A stretch of DNA of 64,000 nucleotides, from contig NZ_CP155560.1 in the NCBI RefSeq assembly GCF_022095615.2, positions 372,001-436,000 of the forward strand, given 5' to 3'. The position numbers and the translations under genes are program-made. The notes under the pieces are model-generated. The model was not told the origin of the DNA. It made no database searches and saw nothing but the letters and a program-made list of their open reading frames with translations. This DNA comes from Bacillus thuringiensis. Its GTDB lineage: Bacteria; Bacillota; Bacilli; Bacillales; Bacillaceae_G. Each line of letters opens with the position of its first letter. Positions within the stretch are counted from its first letter, which is position 1. Positions 43,606 through 52,900 of the stretch are shown piece after piece.

Positions 43606-44170
43606 CTTCCCCCATTGTTATATGGTTAATGATTTGAGTCACTAACCAAATCTACAATATCCCCATCAACTTGTCAATATCCTCATTGGATTTAGGTGCT
43701 CTACAAGTAGTTTGAAGTTTTAATTGCTTATATTGTTTAGATCAATAAGAGTTTATATTCTAAATGAAATGATATTTGATTTAACTCTATTACCTGTACA
43801 AATACAGAGAATATATACCTTTATTACCACTTCCCCCTTCGTTATATGGTTAATGATTTAAGCCACTAACCAAATCTACTATACCCCCATTAACTTGTCA
43901 AGATACGAATTTAAAATAAGTGCTCTGCAAATAGTTTAAAGTCTCGATTACTTGTACTGTACTGGTCACTAAAAGTATATGTTCCATCTGAAATGACATT
44001 TTAGATAACTCTATAACATGTACAAATGCAGAACTCCAGATCTACTGTAACTATTTCCCTCTAATGTTATATGGTTAATGGTTTAAGTAATTAACTTAAT
44101 CTACAATACACTTACTGACATGTCAAGGTTCATATTTATGTTGAGCATGCTTTAGATGTCCCTCTTCCTT
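43606..44170 (-). repeat. Three tandem ~225-bp promoter/operator repeats
   Basis: Three diverged direct repeats start at about 43613, 43837 and 44062 (period 224-225 bp; the third is partial). Each starts GTTATATGGTTAATG and continues through an inverted repeat (43624-43647, 43848-43871, 44073-44097), an ACTTGTCAA-type segment and a GTGCTCT...AGTTT segment. The first two operators have arms GGTTAATGA and (T/C)CACTAACC; the third is degenerate. They lie directly upstream of the GntR gene and are oriented with it. Confidence 0.85.
43624..43647 (-). promoter_or_regulatory. Operator for the GntR/YtrA-type regulator, proximal
   Basis: Inverted repeat GGTTAATGA-6 bp-TCACTAACC with one mismatch. 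YtrA-type proteins bind such GGTTA/TAACC palindromes near the promoter of their own operon. Two more copies occur 224 and 449 bp upstream. Confidence 0.65.
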
Positions 44171-44227
44171 ACCTATAGTTTTACATTTCTTACCAATTTA
44201 TTATTAAAAGAATAAGACGATACGACT

Positions 44228-44398
44228 TTATTTCAAAGCTATATTAAGTCTACATTTAAAGGATCCTGCATTAGTTGTTGTATTAATTTCTTTTACAGGC
44301 ATTGGCATATCCTTTTTCTATTGCACATTTGATTTTTCAGCTGTGCTGGCTAAATCATTAGATTTGCATGCTGTCATCCCCATAAATAAAGTGTACAT
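44228..44398 (-). pseudogene. Decayed small lipoprotein gene
   Basis: The frame starts MYTLFMGMTACKSNDLAST, with a lipobox-like MTAC, runs into TAG after KSNVQ, then continues KKDMPMPVKEINTTTNAGSF to a TAA. The signal peptide N-terminus is incomplete. It is the only protein-like frame downstream of the T-box leader and is clearly not functional. Confidence 0.4.
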
Positions 44399-44760
44399 GT
44401 TAGATCTGCTAATAGTTTCTTATTCAAATGTAACATTTATCAATTATAGAAAGTTTAGTTTCCTATTTCGGAATTTCAAAAATTCTAAAATTTCTTTCTA
44501 TATGCCCTAAAAATATTTCAGAAAACAAATTAATATTGTTCATAGAATTATTAAAAAAAGGAGCAACTTGTTATTGTTGCCCCCTTTCACATACCAACCT
44601 CATGATTTTATTGAAATAATAACCCCAAAAATCACCATGTTTATTAATTTTCTATTAGTCTAATTAATTTTTACCTCCACACATCTTATCTCTCCTTTAA
44701 TAAGTGAATAATGCCATCTTCTTCGTTCACGTTAAATTTTTAAGGTAGGGAATTTCACTA
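44399..44760. other. Region between T-box and lipoprotein relic
   Basis: Directly after the T-box, a strong AAAGGAGAG site precedes an ATG that reads only MCGGKN before TAA (about 44661-44681). A minus-strand terminator (GGAGCAAC/GTTGCCCC, 44552-44587) follows. Nothing longer is open, so the T-box target is either this mini-ORF or a lost gene. Confidence 0.5.
44552..44587 (-). terminator. Intrinsic terminator, minus strand
   Basis: GGGGGCAAC...GTTGCTCC followed by seven T on the minus strand, about 175 bp after the T-box terminator. Confidence 0.75.
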
Positions 44761-45003
44761 AAAAACCCCCGTCCCTATAAAAGGGACGAGAGTTACCCCG
44801 CGTTGCCACCCTAGTTGAAAGCATAGAAAATATAAGCTTTCCACTTAAAAAATTAACGGTTTTTAACCGGAAACGATTACTAACTTCACATTGAAGTGTT
44901 CCACATTTCGCTCAAGGACAGATTCACAAGTTCTTTCTATCGGTTTGCACCACCCACCGACTCTCTAAAAGAAAAAATACCTGTTACTACTTCCTCTCAT
45001 CAC
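44761..45003 (-). ncRNA. T-box riboswitch leader, candidate serine specifier
   Basis: Read on the minus strand it has all T-box parts. Stem I has AGTAGTA and the distal GGTGGTGCAAACCG region. The antiterminator bulge AGGGTGGCAACGCGGG lies at 44796-44812. The terminator CGTCCCTTTTATAGGGACG is followed by G and T runs at 44761-44785. In stem I, ACAGGT pairs with ACTTGT, and the specifier strand then reads GAA-TCT-G. By the usual layout this makes UCU (serine) the specifier; AAU cannot be fully excluded. No aminoacyl-tRNA synthetase or transporter gene follows. Confidence 0.85.
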
Positions 45004-45206
45004 TTTCAAATAATATATAATTTAATTATCATTACTTTACAATAATTCTATTTATCAAGGAATTATTGTTGCTTTAAAATAAAGTATAGTCAGAACTCTT
45101 TAATTAAAAGGCAAAAACATTGTAACTTTTTTATAAAAATCGTGACTTTTTAAAAGCGACATTAAGAATATTCTTCAGATTCTGGATGCATAAGTTTGCC
45201 GCAAAC
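45004..45206. other. Intergenic region upstream of the T-box
   Basis: Should contain the T-box promoter. A+T-rich, with no ORF; I could not define a clean -35/-10 pair. Confidence 0.4.
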
Positions 45207-45248
45207 AAAAAGAACCATAACCTTGCCGGAACGGCAAAGTTATGGTTC
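45207..45248 (-). terminator. Terminator after the HAD phosphatase relic
   Basis: GAACCATAAC.TTGCCG/CGGCAA.GTTATGGTTC followed by five T on the minus strand. Confidence 0.8.
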
Positions 45249-45470
45249 AAATCACAAAGAGCTCTTCTTGAGTCATATAACCCAATCCGACGCCCGCTTG
45301 ATTTGTCGTGACTAGGACCGTATACCCCTTTCTATTAAATGTAGCAATTGCGTCAGCTACACCAGGTAACAGGAAAATATCTTCTGGTTTATTTACAAAT
45401 CTAACACGATCTGTAAGTATTTGATTAATGACTCCATCGCGTTCTAAAAATATTGCCTTTTTTTCGCCAA
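45247..45470 (-). pseudogene. Truncated, frameshifted HAD-IIIA phosphatase (GmhB-like)
   Basis: The N-terminal half of a D,D-heptose-bisphosphate-phosphatase-like HAD protein is readable: KAIFLERDGVINQ (motif I), FVNKPEDIFLLPGVADAIA and VTTNQAGVGLGYM (motif II region), then EELFVI stop. A TTG start with an AAGGAGAG site (45470) is one base out of frame at a run of seven A. The stop at 45247 cuts off the C-terminal motifs. The family's first motif normally reads DxD; here ExD (LERD) further suggests decay. Confidence 0.78.
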
Positions 45471-45500
45471 GTTACTCTCTCCTTAACTTCAAATTTTCTA

Positions 45501-46184
45501 TCAAAAAATCTGAAGTATAACAATTATTAAGTTCATAGTAGCATGAACGACAAATGATACTAGTAACCTATTAGTACGTACATATATTGCCGCAAGTACA
45601 ACTCCAATTAAAAAATATCCAAATACAAAAGGAAATTCAAAATGCATGATTGAGAAAAACAAGGAACTAACTAATATACACCCAATTTTATTAAATTTAC
45701 GGCTCAATATATTTATGGCCGCGTAACGAAATACAAGCTCCTCAACTAGCGGAGCAAGAATTACAATTGATATAAGAGCAAGAGGAGAAATTGCTGCCGA
45801 TTCAATATTACTTGATGTATTTACTGATTGTGTAGTTAAGTGAAATATACTTTCATCCAAAATACTACCAATTGTCTGCGCTAAGAATACTGCAACTATT
45901 CCTACTAAAATCCAACCAAATGATACTCTTGAAAATTTAATCGATAACTTCGAATCATTCATCACTTCTTTCTTATATATAAGAAAAAAGAATATTAATA
46001 TGAGTGAAAATCCTATTAGTTCCCAATGAACAAGCAGTTGCTGAATTGCTTGCTGTTGATTCCCCTGAATATCATACCAGCCTGTCTTCGCTAGCAATTG
46101 TACTCCTATTATTCCAACAAATTGAGTCATTATAAAATATATGAGTATGATATAACCTGATTTATGTAAATTACTATTATTCAT
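45501..46184 (-). CDS. CPBP-family intramembrane metalloprotease
   Basis: I take the ATG at 46182-46184 (MNNSNLHKSG; site AAAGGTGAA), giving 227 residues. The upstream in-frame start lacks a ribosome site. There are about six to seven helices and the CPBP motifs: PLVEELVFRYA with the Glu-Glu pair and Arg, FFSIMHFEFPFVFG with His, and FVVHATMNL with His. It lies behind the DUF2325 gene and may belong to the end of the conjugation region. The role could be immunity or peptide processing and is not shown. Confidence 0.88.
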   Translation of the reverse strand: MNNSNLHKSGYIILIYFIMTQFVGIIGVQLLAKTGWYDIQGNQQQAIQQLLVHWELIGFSLILIFFFLIYKKEVMNDSKLSIKFSRVSFGWILVGIVAVFLAQTIGSILDESIFHLTTQSVNTSSNIESAAISPLALISIVILAPLVEELVFRYAAINILSRKFNKIGCILVSSLFFSIMHFEFPFVFGYFLIGVVLAAIYVRTNRLLVSFVVHATMNLIIVILQIF

Positions 46185-46280
46185 TTTATTATATTCACCT
46201 TTCACTTTTGGCGTCTTATTTATTATATATATATTGATTATATGATAATAAAACAAATGTTTCTGTACTATCAAACGTAT

Positions 46281-46580
46281 TCAGGCTGCTTGCAAATGTT
46301 TTAACCTAATCTCTAACGCGCCTGTTCCTCCAAACCCCTGATTAAATAAAAGCGGGACATCATACTTCTTTGCGTATTCTTTTGCTACATCAATAGACAC
46401 ATGGCCACATGCACCTTTCTGCACTACAATAACATCACATTTTTTTATGACACTACGAAACATTTTCTTTACACCACCTTGATTTTTTCCATCGTGAAAA
46501 ATCACCTGACAATCTCTTTTTTTCGCTAACTTCTCTAATGTTCTACCATTTGAACCACCTAAAACAAGAATTGTACTCAT
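46281..46580 (-). CDS. DUF2325 domain protein
   Basis: Read from the ATG 46578-46580, whose GGAGAG site has good spacing. This start overlaps the upstream stop as ATGA and gives 99 residues. The Rossmann-like sequence ([53 protein letters not shown]) is DUF2325, found in Gram-positive mobile elements and chromosomes with unknown function. It is tightly coupled to the membrane-protein gene. Confidence 0.85.
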   Translation of the reverse strand: MSTILVLGGSNGRTLEKLAKKRDCQVIFHDGKNQGGVKKMFRSVIKKCDVIVVQKGACGHVSIDVAKEYAKKYDVPLLFNQGFGGTGALEIRLKHLQAA

Positions 46581-46960
46581 CTCCATTCACTCTCCACATC
46601 TTTATTTTTTTTATATGTACTTGGTGATACTAAAAATACAATTGTACAGATGACAATATTCAGGAGTACCACACCCACTATTAATACAATTGCGAAGACT
46701 GGTAACAATAACATGAAAATGAAACCACTTACAAGCAAGCAGATAAATATAAATCCATTGCTCATGTCTTCATAACCATCTAATCCTGTTACAATATCTA
46801 AACTGTGCATCCAAACTGTGATACTATCCCAATTTGTGATCAACAGGTATCCACTACCTACTAATAAAGCCCATCCAAATAAAGTCCCTAAAAGTCCTGA
46901 ACCTCTTCCAGAAGAATATCCTGCAAAATAATTTGCTGCAGTTCCGAATAGTAATCGCAT
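46577..46960 (-). CDS. Membrane protein associated with the conjugation region
   Basis: The 127-residue protein has three hydrophobic segments (about residues 23-42, 67-85 and 86-112) after a Gly/Ser-rich N-terminus ([15 protein letters not shown]). GGAGGTAAAA precedes the ATG. It is separated from the VirB8-like gene by a hairpin at 47086-47114, and translationally coupled to DUF2325. I do not recognise the family. Confidence 0.65.
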   Translation of the reverse strand: MRLLFGTAANYFAGYSSGRGSGLLGTLFGWALLVGSGYLLITNWDSITVWMHSLDIVTGLDGYEDMSNGFIFICLLVSGFIFMLLLPVFAIVLIVGVVLLNIVICTIVFLVSPSTYKKNKDVESEWR

Positions 46961-47085
46961 TTTTTTACCTCCGTATCTATTTCATTTCACTAATATATAC
47001 AAATTTTATTTAACCATGACTTTATTATATTAGAAAATTTCGAATATTAAATAAATATTTTTAGGTACTCTTTATATTTTTTAAT

Positions 47086-47114
47086 AAGGGTTGTGATTTC
47101 TAGTCACAACCCTT
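47086..47114 (-). terminator. Hairpin at the end of the main conjugation operon
   Basis: AAGGGTTGTGA/TCACAACCCTT with a 7-nt loop. The following T run is weak (TTATT), so termination may be partial and the next two or three genes could still be read. Confidence 0.6.
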
Positions 47115-47123
47115 ATCTTTCAG

Positions 47124-47699
47124 TTAATCCACAGGTACTTCTTCTTGTCCATGTGGTATTTGTTCAATTGGCGTTAGAATTTGCGCATACTGATTTACCT
47201 GAATTTTAAATTGTCGTGGTTCCAAGAAGTTTACCTGTTGTATTAAAACCTCTATATGAAATGTATCTACTTTTTTCCCGCGGTCAATTTTGGTAATACG
47301 TGCATTGTAAAACTTATCCCCATTTAGGAAATATCTTTGCACAGCTTCTGCGGCAAGCATACGTTCATTACTTGTCATTTTCATTGGCTCAATACCGAAT
47401 CCAGCCTTTGTAAATAAATACGGTACATCATAACTACCATTAGAAATTTTTCGTAGTAAATCCTCAACTGTTTTTGTTTTCGCAATATATTCTTCTTCTT
47501 TTGTATCAAATCCCTTTGGTTTATCTCCTAATATCTCGATTTCATCTTGATTTACTTGTTCTTCCTCTTGCGATTGTGATTTCAGCATATAATCATGAAT
47601 GGTATTATAAGTGGCAACACCTGCCACTAGTACGATAATCCCTAATATGACCAAGTACTTACGAGGCATATTGGATAAAATGTTGATTATTTTCTTCAT
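47124..47699 (-). CDS. VirB8-like conjugation protein (probable)
   Basis: The 191-residue protein has a short cytoplasmic N-terminus, one membrane helix (about residues 15-31) and an extracytoplasmic domain. That domain ends with an NTF2-like strand pattern (FYNARITKIDRGKKVDTFHIEVLIQQVNF, in part). Topology and position right after the wall hydrolase match the VirB8/TcpC-type subunit of Gram-positive type IV systems. The sequence itself is too diverged to be sure. It lies 16 bp behind the hydrolase gene. Confidence 0.6.
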   Translation of the reverse strand: MKKIINILSNMPRKYLVILGIIVLVAGVATYNTIHDYMLKSQSQEEEQVNQDEIEILGDKPKGFDTKEEEYIAKTKTVEDLLRKISNGSYDVPYLFTKAGFGIEPMKMTSNERMLAAEAVQRYFLNGDKFYNARITKIDRGKKVDTFHIEVLIQQVNFLEPRQFKIQVNQYAQILTPIEQIPHGQEEVPVD

Positions 47700-47715
47700 C
47701 GACTCACATCCCTTA

Positions 47716-49929
47716 TCAGTCTATTACATTACGGATTTGCGACATATGTTGTCCTCTTGCCGTATAGTTTAGACCCGTAATTTGTACACCCTTATTATCA
47801 CCAATATGAATCATTTTCTGATTCCCTAAATAAATAGATACATGGTTAGGATTTTCATAGAAAATTAAATCTCCTGGTTGTGCACGACCGATATCTGGCA
47901 CCTGTTTTCCTTGTCCAATTTGAGCACCTGTCCAATCTCCTAGCTGGACACCTATACTAGTTTTAAACACATATTGTGTGAATCCAGAACAATCTGCAGT
48001 ACCTGCAGCTGGATTTCTAGCGCCGGATACATAGCTCACTTTTCCTTGTCCAACCCATTTTTTTGCTTCTTCCAATACCTTTTGTCGTTTAGCATTTGTC
48101 ATTGTAGGAGCACCACCAGATGATAGACCTGGATCATCATTTTTCTTAAAGAATTTCATTGGATCCGTTGGTTGGTCGTTAATACGAATTTGGAAATCTA
48201 AATGGACAGCATATCCATTCATATCAAGTAAACCAGTTTTTTTACTATAATTAGAACCGCCCATCTCCCCAATTATTTGTCCTTTTGTTACCATGGTTCC
48301 TGGTGCAACTAATATTTTATTTAAGTGTAAGTAACGAGATACAATACCATTTCCATGGTCTACATAAACACCTAGACCACCACCATTTACATTTCCTGTT
48401 TGGGCTGTTACAATACCTACTTCCATCGACCATACTGGGTCTCCAGCTTTTCCGGTAGTCATGGCCCCAATATCTACAGCATTATGTTGTATTCCCTTAC
48501 GAACTGCATCAAACGTATCTGTAATACGACCTGATTTCGTTGGCCATTTCCAACCTTTATCAGAAATCCATTCGCCTGATGCGTCTGCCACACACCCTAA
48601 ATCTTTGTAAAACTTCAAAACTTTAGAAACGTACGTGTAATCTCCGTAGCATGCGTTAACCTTTGTCCTGAAGTTATTCGGATCGGAGCAACCAGCTGGG
48701 TTTAAATGATTCTTACTTCTTGAGAACTCAATGGCTGTTTCTTCTGAATAACCACCCTTCGCTAATGCATAGCTAATGAATCCTGACCCGAAATTATAAG
48801 ATTGTAAGGCTAGGGCTATATCTCCATTCGCCTGACCTAAAACATCTTTAAATTCTTGTACGCCTGCTTCAATAGAAATATTTGGATCTTTAATACATCC
48901 TACACGTGCATTCCCTTTTACACCTATACAAGATGTGCTCATGTCTCCATAATGCCCCTCAGAAGCCTGCATCGGGTCGCTTCCCTCTCCTTGTGATTCC
49001 TGCATCATTTGGGCAGCCAAAATACCAACATATTGAGCTACACCATGTTTTTCTGCCATTTCTTTAATTTTAGGAAGGTATCCTGTAACTTTGGCATTAA
49101 GGTTAACAGGCTCTCCACCAGGGCTCACATTACCAACACACATACCACCAATAAATCCACCAGTAGTAGGAGCAAGATGTCCATATAGACCTTCTAACAT
49201 CCCTGCAGCTAATATCTCACGAGCACGATCTTTTTGACTCTCACTACATTTTGCAAGTTCCATCGCTTTCTCTAAACCGTGAGAAGATACTGTTACCTTT
49301 TTACTTCCGCTGGCATTAATTTCATCTATTTTTTTCTTAAAATCTGTATCTCCCAATATCTTTTTTACATCTGGTCCGGAATAACTTTCAGATTTGTTTT
49401 TTTGCATCTCCTTTTTCTTTTTTTCACAAGGGCCATTCGGTCCTGCCTCACATACCTCTTTTTCTGTATATTCTTCATATTGGATATCCAAAAAATATGA
49501 TATAGCATCGTGAGGATCTTTACCAGTCAAATCATTATCAAATCGCGCCATGTCAAAAGCGACAACCTCTTTCCAGTCCACGTTTAGCGCCATTGAAATT
49601 TCCATATACTTTTTCACTTGTTCTTCTGTTTTACTTTCATCATCGGTAAATGGTACAAAAGATGCTAAAATAACACACACGGTAATAATAAGAGCCATAA
49701 TGAGAGCAACAGGCAATCCTACTGCTCCCACGATAGCTCCGACAATTTTCACTACACCAGCTTTTAGCAGTTTGGCAGCAGCTTTCGCTGCCGCCCTTCC
49801 TGCTTTACCTGCCATTTTTACCATTTTCCCGCGCGCTTGCATCCCTTTTTTCTTAATAAAGTGTGAAGCTACATCTTTTAAAGGGTTACTTTTTTTCTGT
49901 TCATTTGGATCGTTAGGATTTTGACTCAT
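47716..49929 (-). CDS. Three-domain peptidoglycan hydrolase of the conjugation system
   Basis: The 737-residue protein is membrane-anchored (helix about 62-90). A lysozyme-like transglycosylase domain (about 285-445; AAQMMQESQGEGS with the Glu, ALQSYNFGSGF) comes first. An M23 metallopeptidase domain follows (about 470-605; HNAVDIG, SRYLHL, AVHLDFQI), then an NlpC/P60 cysteine peptidase (about 620-735; DCSGFTQYVF, NHVSIYLG). VirB1/CwlT-type enzymes open the wall for the transfer channel and usually have two domains. The last M23 zinc-ligand motif, HxH, is HxD here, so that domain may be altered or inactive. It overlaps the VirB6-like gene by 4 bp. Confidence 0.92.
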   Translation of the reverse strand: MSQNPNDPNEQKKSNPLKDVASHFIKKKGMQARGKMVKMAGKAGRAAAKAAAKLLKAGVVKIVGAIVGAVGLPVALIMALIITVCVILASFVPFTDDESKTEEQVKKYMEISMALNVDWKEVVAFDMARFDNDLTGKDPHDAISYFLDIQYEEYTEKEVCEAGPNGPCEKKKKEMQKNKSESYSGPDVKKILGDTDFKKKIDEINASGSKKVTVSSHGLEKAMELAKCSESQKDRAREILAAGMLEGLYGHLAPTTGGFIGGMCVGNVSPGGEPVNLNAKVTGYLPKIKEMAEKHGVAQYVGILAAQMMQESQGEGSDPMQASEGHYGDMSTSCIGVKGNARVGCIKDPNISIEAGVQEFKDVLGQANGDIALALQSYNFGSGFISYALAKGGYSEETAIEFSRSKNHLNPAGCSDPNNFRTKVNACYGDYTYVSKVLKFYKDLGCVADASGEWISDKGWKWPTKSGRITDTFDAVRKGIQHNAVDIGAMTTGKAGDPVWSMEVGIVTAQTGNVNGGGLGVYVDHGNGIVSRYLHLNKILVAPGTMVTKGQIIGEMGGSNYSKKTGLLDMNGYAVHLDFQIRINDQPTDPMKFFKKNDDPGLSSGGAPTMTNAKRQKVLEEAKKWVGQGKVSYVSGARNPAAGTADCSGFTQYVFKTSIGVQLGDWTGAQIGQGKQVPDIGRAQPGDLIFYENPNHVSIYLGNQKMIHIGDNKGVQITGLNYTARGQHMSQIRNVID

Positions 49930-52900
49930 AGACTTGTCACTCCATACTTTCCATTTTCATTATTTCTTCTTTTTCGCTGTGCTAAGCGAGGGTTTGGCGC
50001 AAATGGAATCAGATTTTGTGGATCATGTTCTGATAAATTTAAATTTGTCTCCGAACGTACAACTTCTTCATGTGTTTGAGTTACTAGGATTTCTTCTCTC
50101 GGCTTAATACTGCTATCTTTCACTTCACAAACTCTTTCAATCCTTTGGTTTGCTTGTAATCGTGTATCTCCTTTTCCGTACGGAGAAATACGTGACACTG
50201 TACCGTCTGTAGTTGTCGCAACCATGTAACTACGATTTCTTTCAACAACCATTTGTACATTTTGATAGCCACCTTGGTCCAAATCAGACATATAGAAATG
50301 ACCATTGTCTACCTTATGATTCGCTGTAAGTGGTGGTTCACTAAATACTGGTTTCTGTTGTAAAGGTCTTTGATTTTGATTTCCTACTAATTGATTTGGA
50401 TTAATATTGATAGAACGATTGATACTAATTTTCCCGCCACTAGAATCTTGAATATACGCTGGCGTTGCTTTCATACCATTACGATGCTGTGTTAATTGAC
50501 CATCTGAAACATTTAAATCTTGATATACCACTTGTCCCGAACGAATGCTACTATCTCCACTACCATAACGAGATACAACTTGTGTCATTCCACTGGAATC
50601 TTTCGCTTCAATCCATGATTTATTATTTGTCGTAACAAGACGTATTGCACCTTGAGCAACTGATTGTCTTCCAGTAGCATCTGTTATTGTTGGGACCATT
50701 CCCTGAATCTCTTGAATTTCTTTTGCTTCTGTTTGAACTGCTTTATTATAGGGATTATGTTTACTTACCATACGTGCAGTCGCTTGATAAGCACCTGTAC
50801 CACCAATTACACCTGCTGCATAGCTTAATCCTTTTGTCACATTGTAATGGCGTTCTGCTGCGTTACCTCCTAATGAAGTATGAACAGCAGCTGCAGTTCC
50901 GCTTATCACTCTTTGTACTGCATTTCCACCAGCTTGCTGAACATTGTCTGACGCATTAAAGTATGCTTTTGAAGCATTCTCTAGTGCATTTGTAGGCATA
51001 AAATGTTTGACACCTTCCATCACACTCATGCCAACCTTCGTACTTTGCTGTGTCATACGTCCCACAGCTGAAGTTGGGATAGACATTTTGCCAGCACTTT
51101 GTGCAATACTTGCTACACTAGCTGATGCGTCTGCATACGAACGTTCAATTTCAGAAGTAGACAAATTCCCTGCACGTGCCATACTTGCTTGTGTTTGAGT
51201 AGCTGCATACACAGCCTTATTAATTGCGCCACCTGTCGCAACACCGTGAGATCTAACTCCTTGAATAGAACTTGTAATCCCTGAACTTACTTGTTGGCTT
51301 ACCGTTCCAAGAGTCGCATGATTTTGTAGACCTTTGGTTAATTCAGAAGCAAATGCCCCCTTATTAATATAAGATTGCGCATGCAAACTCTTACCACCTG
51401 TATCTTTTGCCTGCACAGGCATCGCTCCTGATTGTACCGCTGCTTGCTGAGCGACTGCTTTAAATTCATTACCTTTATCACTTAAATGAGATTGCCAAGC
51501 TTCTACTTTTTGCGTTTGAGACATAGTTGGAGACAAGTTTTTCATAAAGTTTGCTTTGTTCTCTGCTGCATAACCTTGTTTAAAGGATTCTGTAGATGCT
51601 TGTACTAAGTTCCCCACATTACTTACATCTTTTTGTTTCTGGTTTCCATATCCATTTGCTAAACTATGTGTTTTCACACCATTTACCGCTTTTTGAATGC
51701 CCGAAACACTAGATACACCCATTGCATTTATATTTGGATTGCTTTGTAATTGTTGCGATAACTGAGAAGCAAAAGCTTCCTTATTAGCATAGCTAGTCCC
51801 ATCTTTTTGTTGCACAATCCCTGCTTGTTCGGCAGCTTTCTGTGCATGATTTTTAAATCCTTGCACTTTTTGACTCAAGTGTTTGTTCCATGCAGCCTCT
51901 TTTTCTTGTTGTGGTACATCTGCAGGAAATTGTTTCATAAATCCTGCCTTATGATCTTCAGTATATGCCTTTTTAAATGCAGCAGTGGAAGCCCCTACAA
52001 GAGCACCAACCTGTCCCATGTTTTGATGGCCACTTTCTAGTGTTTCTCCCTGCACACCCTCTACTGCTTTTCCTACTTTTCCAAATGCCAGTTGAGAAGC
52101 AAACGCATCCTTATTCACAAAGGACTTATCAAATAGATTATTCCCTTGCTTATCTTTTGCATCAACTGGCATTGCACCAGCTTTTGTTGCAGCCTGTTCT
52201 GCATGGTTTCTAAATCCTTGTACTTTTGAGTTCAGATGGTCATTCCATTTTTTCTCTTTCTCTTCCGCTGACATATTTTCTGGTAATTGACTCATAAACG
52301 CATCTTTATGGTCTGCCTCATATCCTTTTTGGAATGCGTTAGTCGCAGCGTTGACTAAATCTCTAGCATTTCCATATGGTGTAGCGTTCTTCTTCATATT
52401 TTGTACATCTTGTTTCCGCTGATTTTTGAAATGAGACATTTGATCACTATTTGTTTTCGCTACTTTTTTTGCAATCTCTGCATCCGAAGAGCCAGGAAAT
52501 GCTTGTTTCAAACGACTGGCAACCGCAGAATCCGGATTATCCGCTTTCCAATTTTCAAAATCCTTCGTTGCTAAGTCTTGTGCAATATCTTCATCTGTTA
52601 ACTCTGGATATTGTTCTCCATTTAACCCTTTATACGTATTCATACCATTCTTCACACTGGAACCAATACGTTTTCCCAAAGCTACAGCTCCTTCGCTCAA
52701 TGTAGCGGCAGATCTTCCAGCAACCGCGCCAGTAAATCCGCCCGCTTTACTGCCAGCCAATGTCCCTATTGCCATTCCTTCTGGTCCAAGCCCAGCTCCT
52801 GTTGCCATACCTGCAAGTCCACCAGCCGCTTTACCAATTGAACTTCCAATTTGCCCTGCTTTTAACATACGAGCTGCACGAGATGTTGTACCTAAATCTG

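Noticed and set aside
43606..44170. CRISPR-like array
   Set aside because: The three repeats are about 225 bp, diverged, and contain no short constant repeat with unique spacers; they are a tandem duplication of a regulatory region.
49550..49924. 124-codon + strand ORF
   Set aside because: Antisense to the N-terminus of the wall hydrolase; Ala/Thr/Pro-rich shadow frame.
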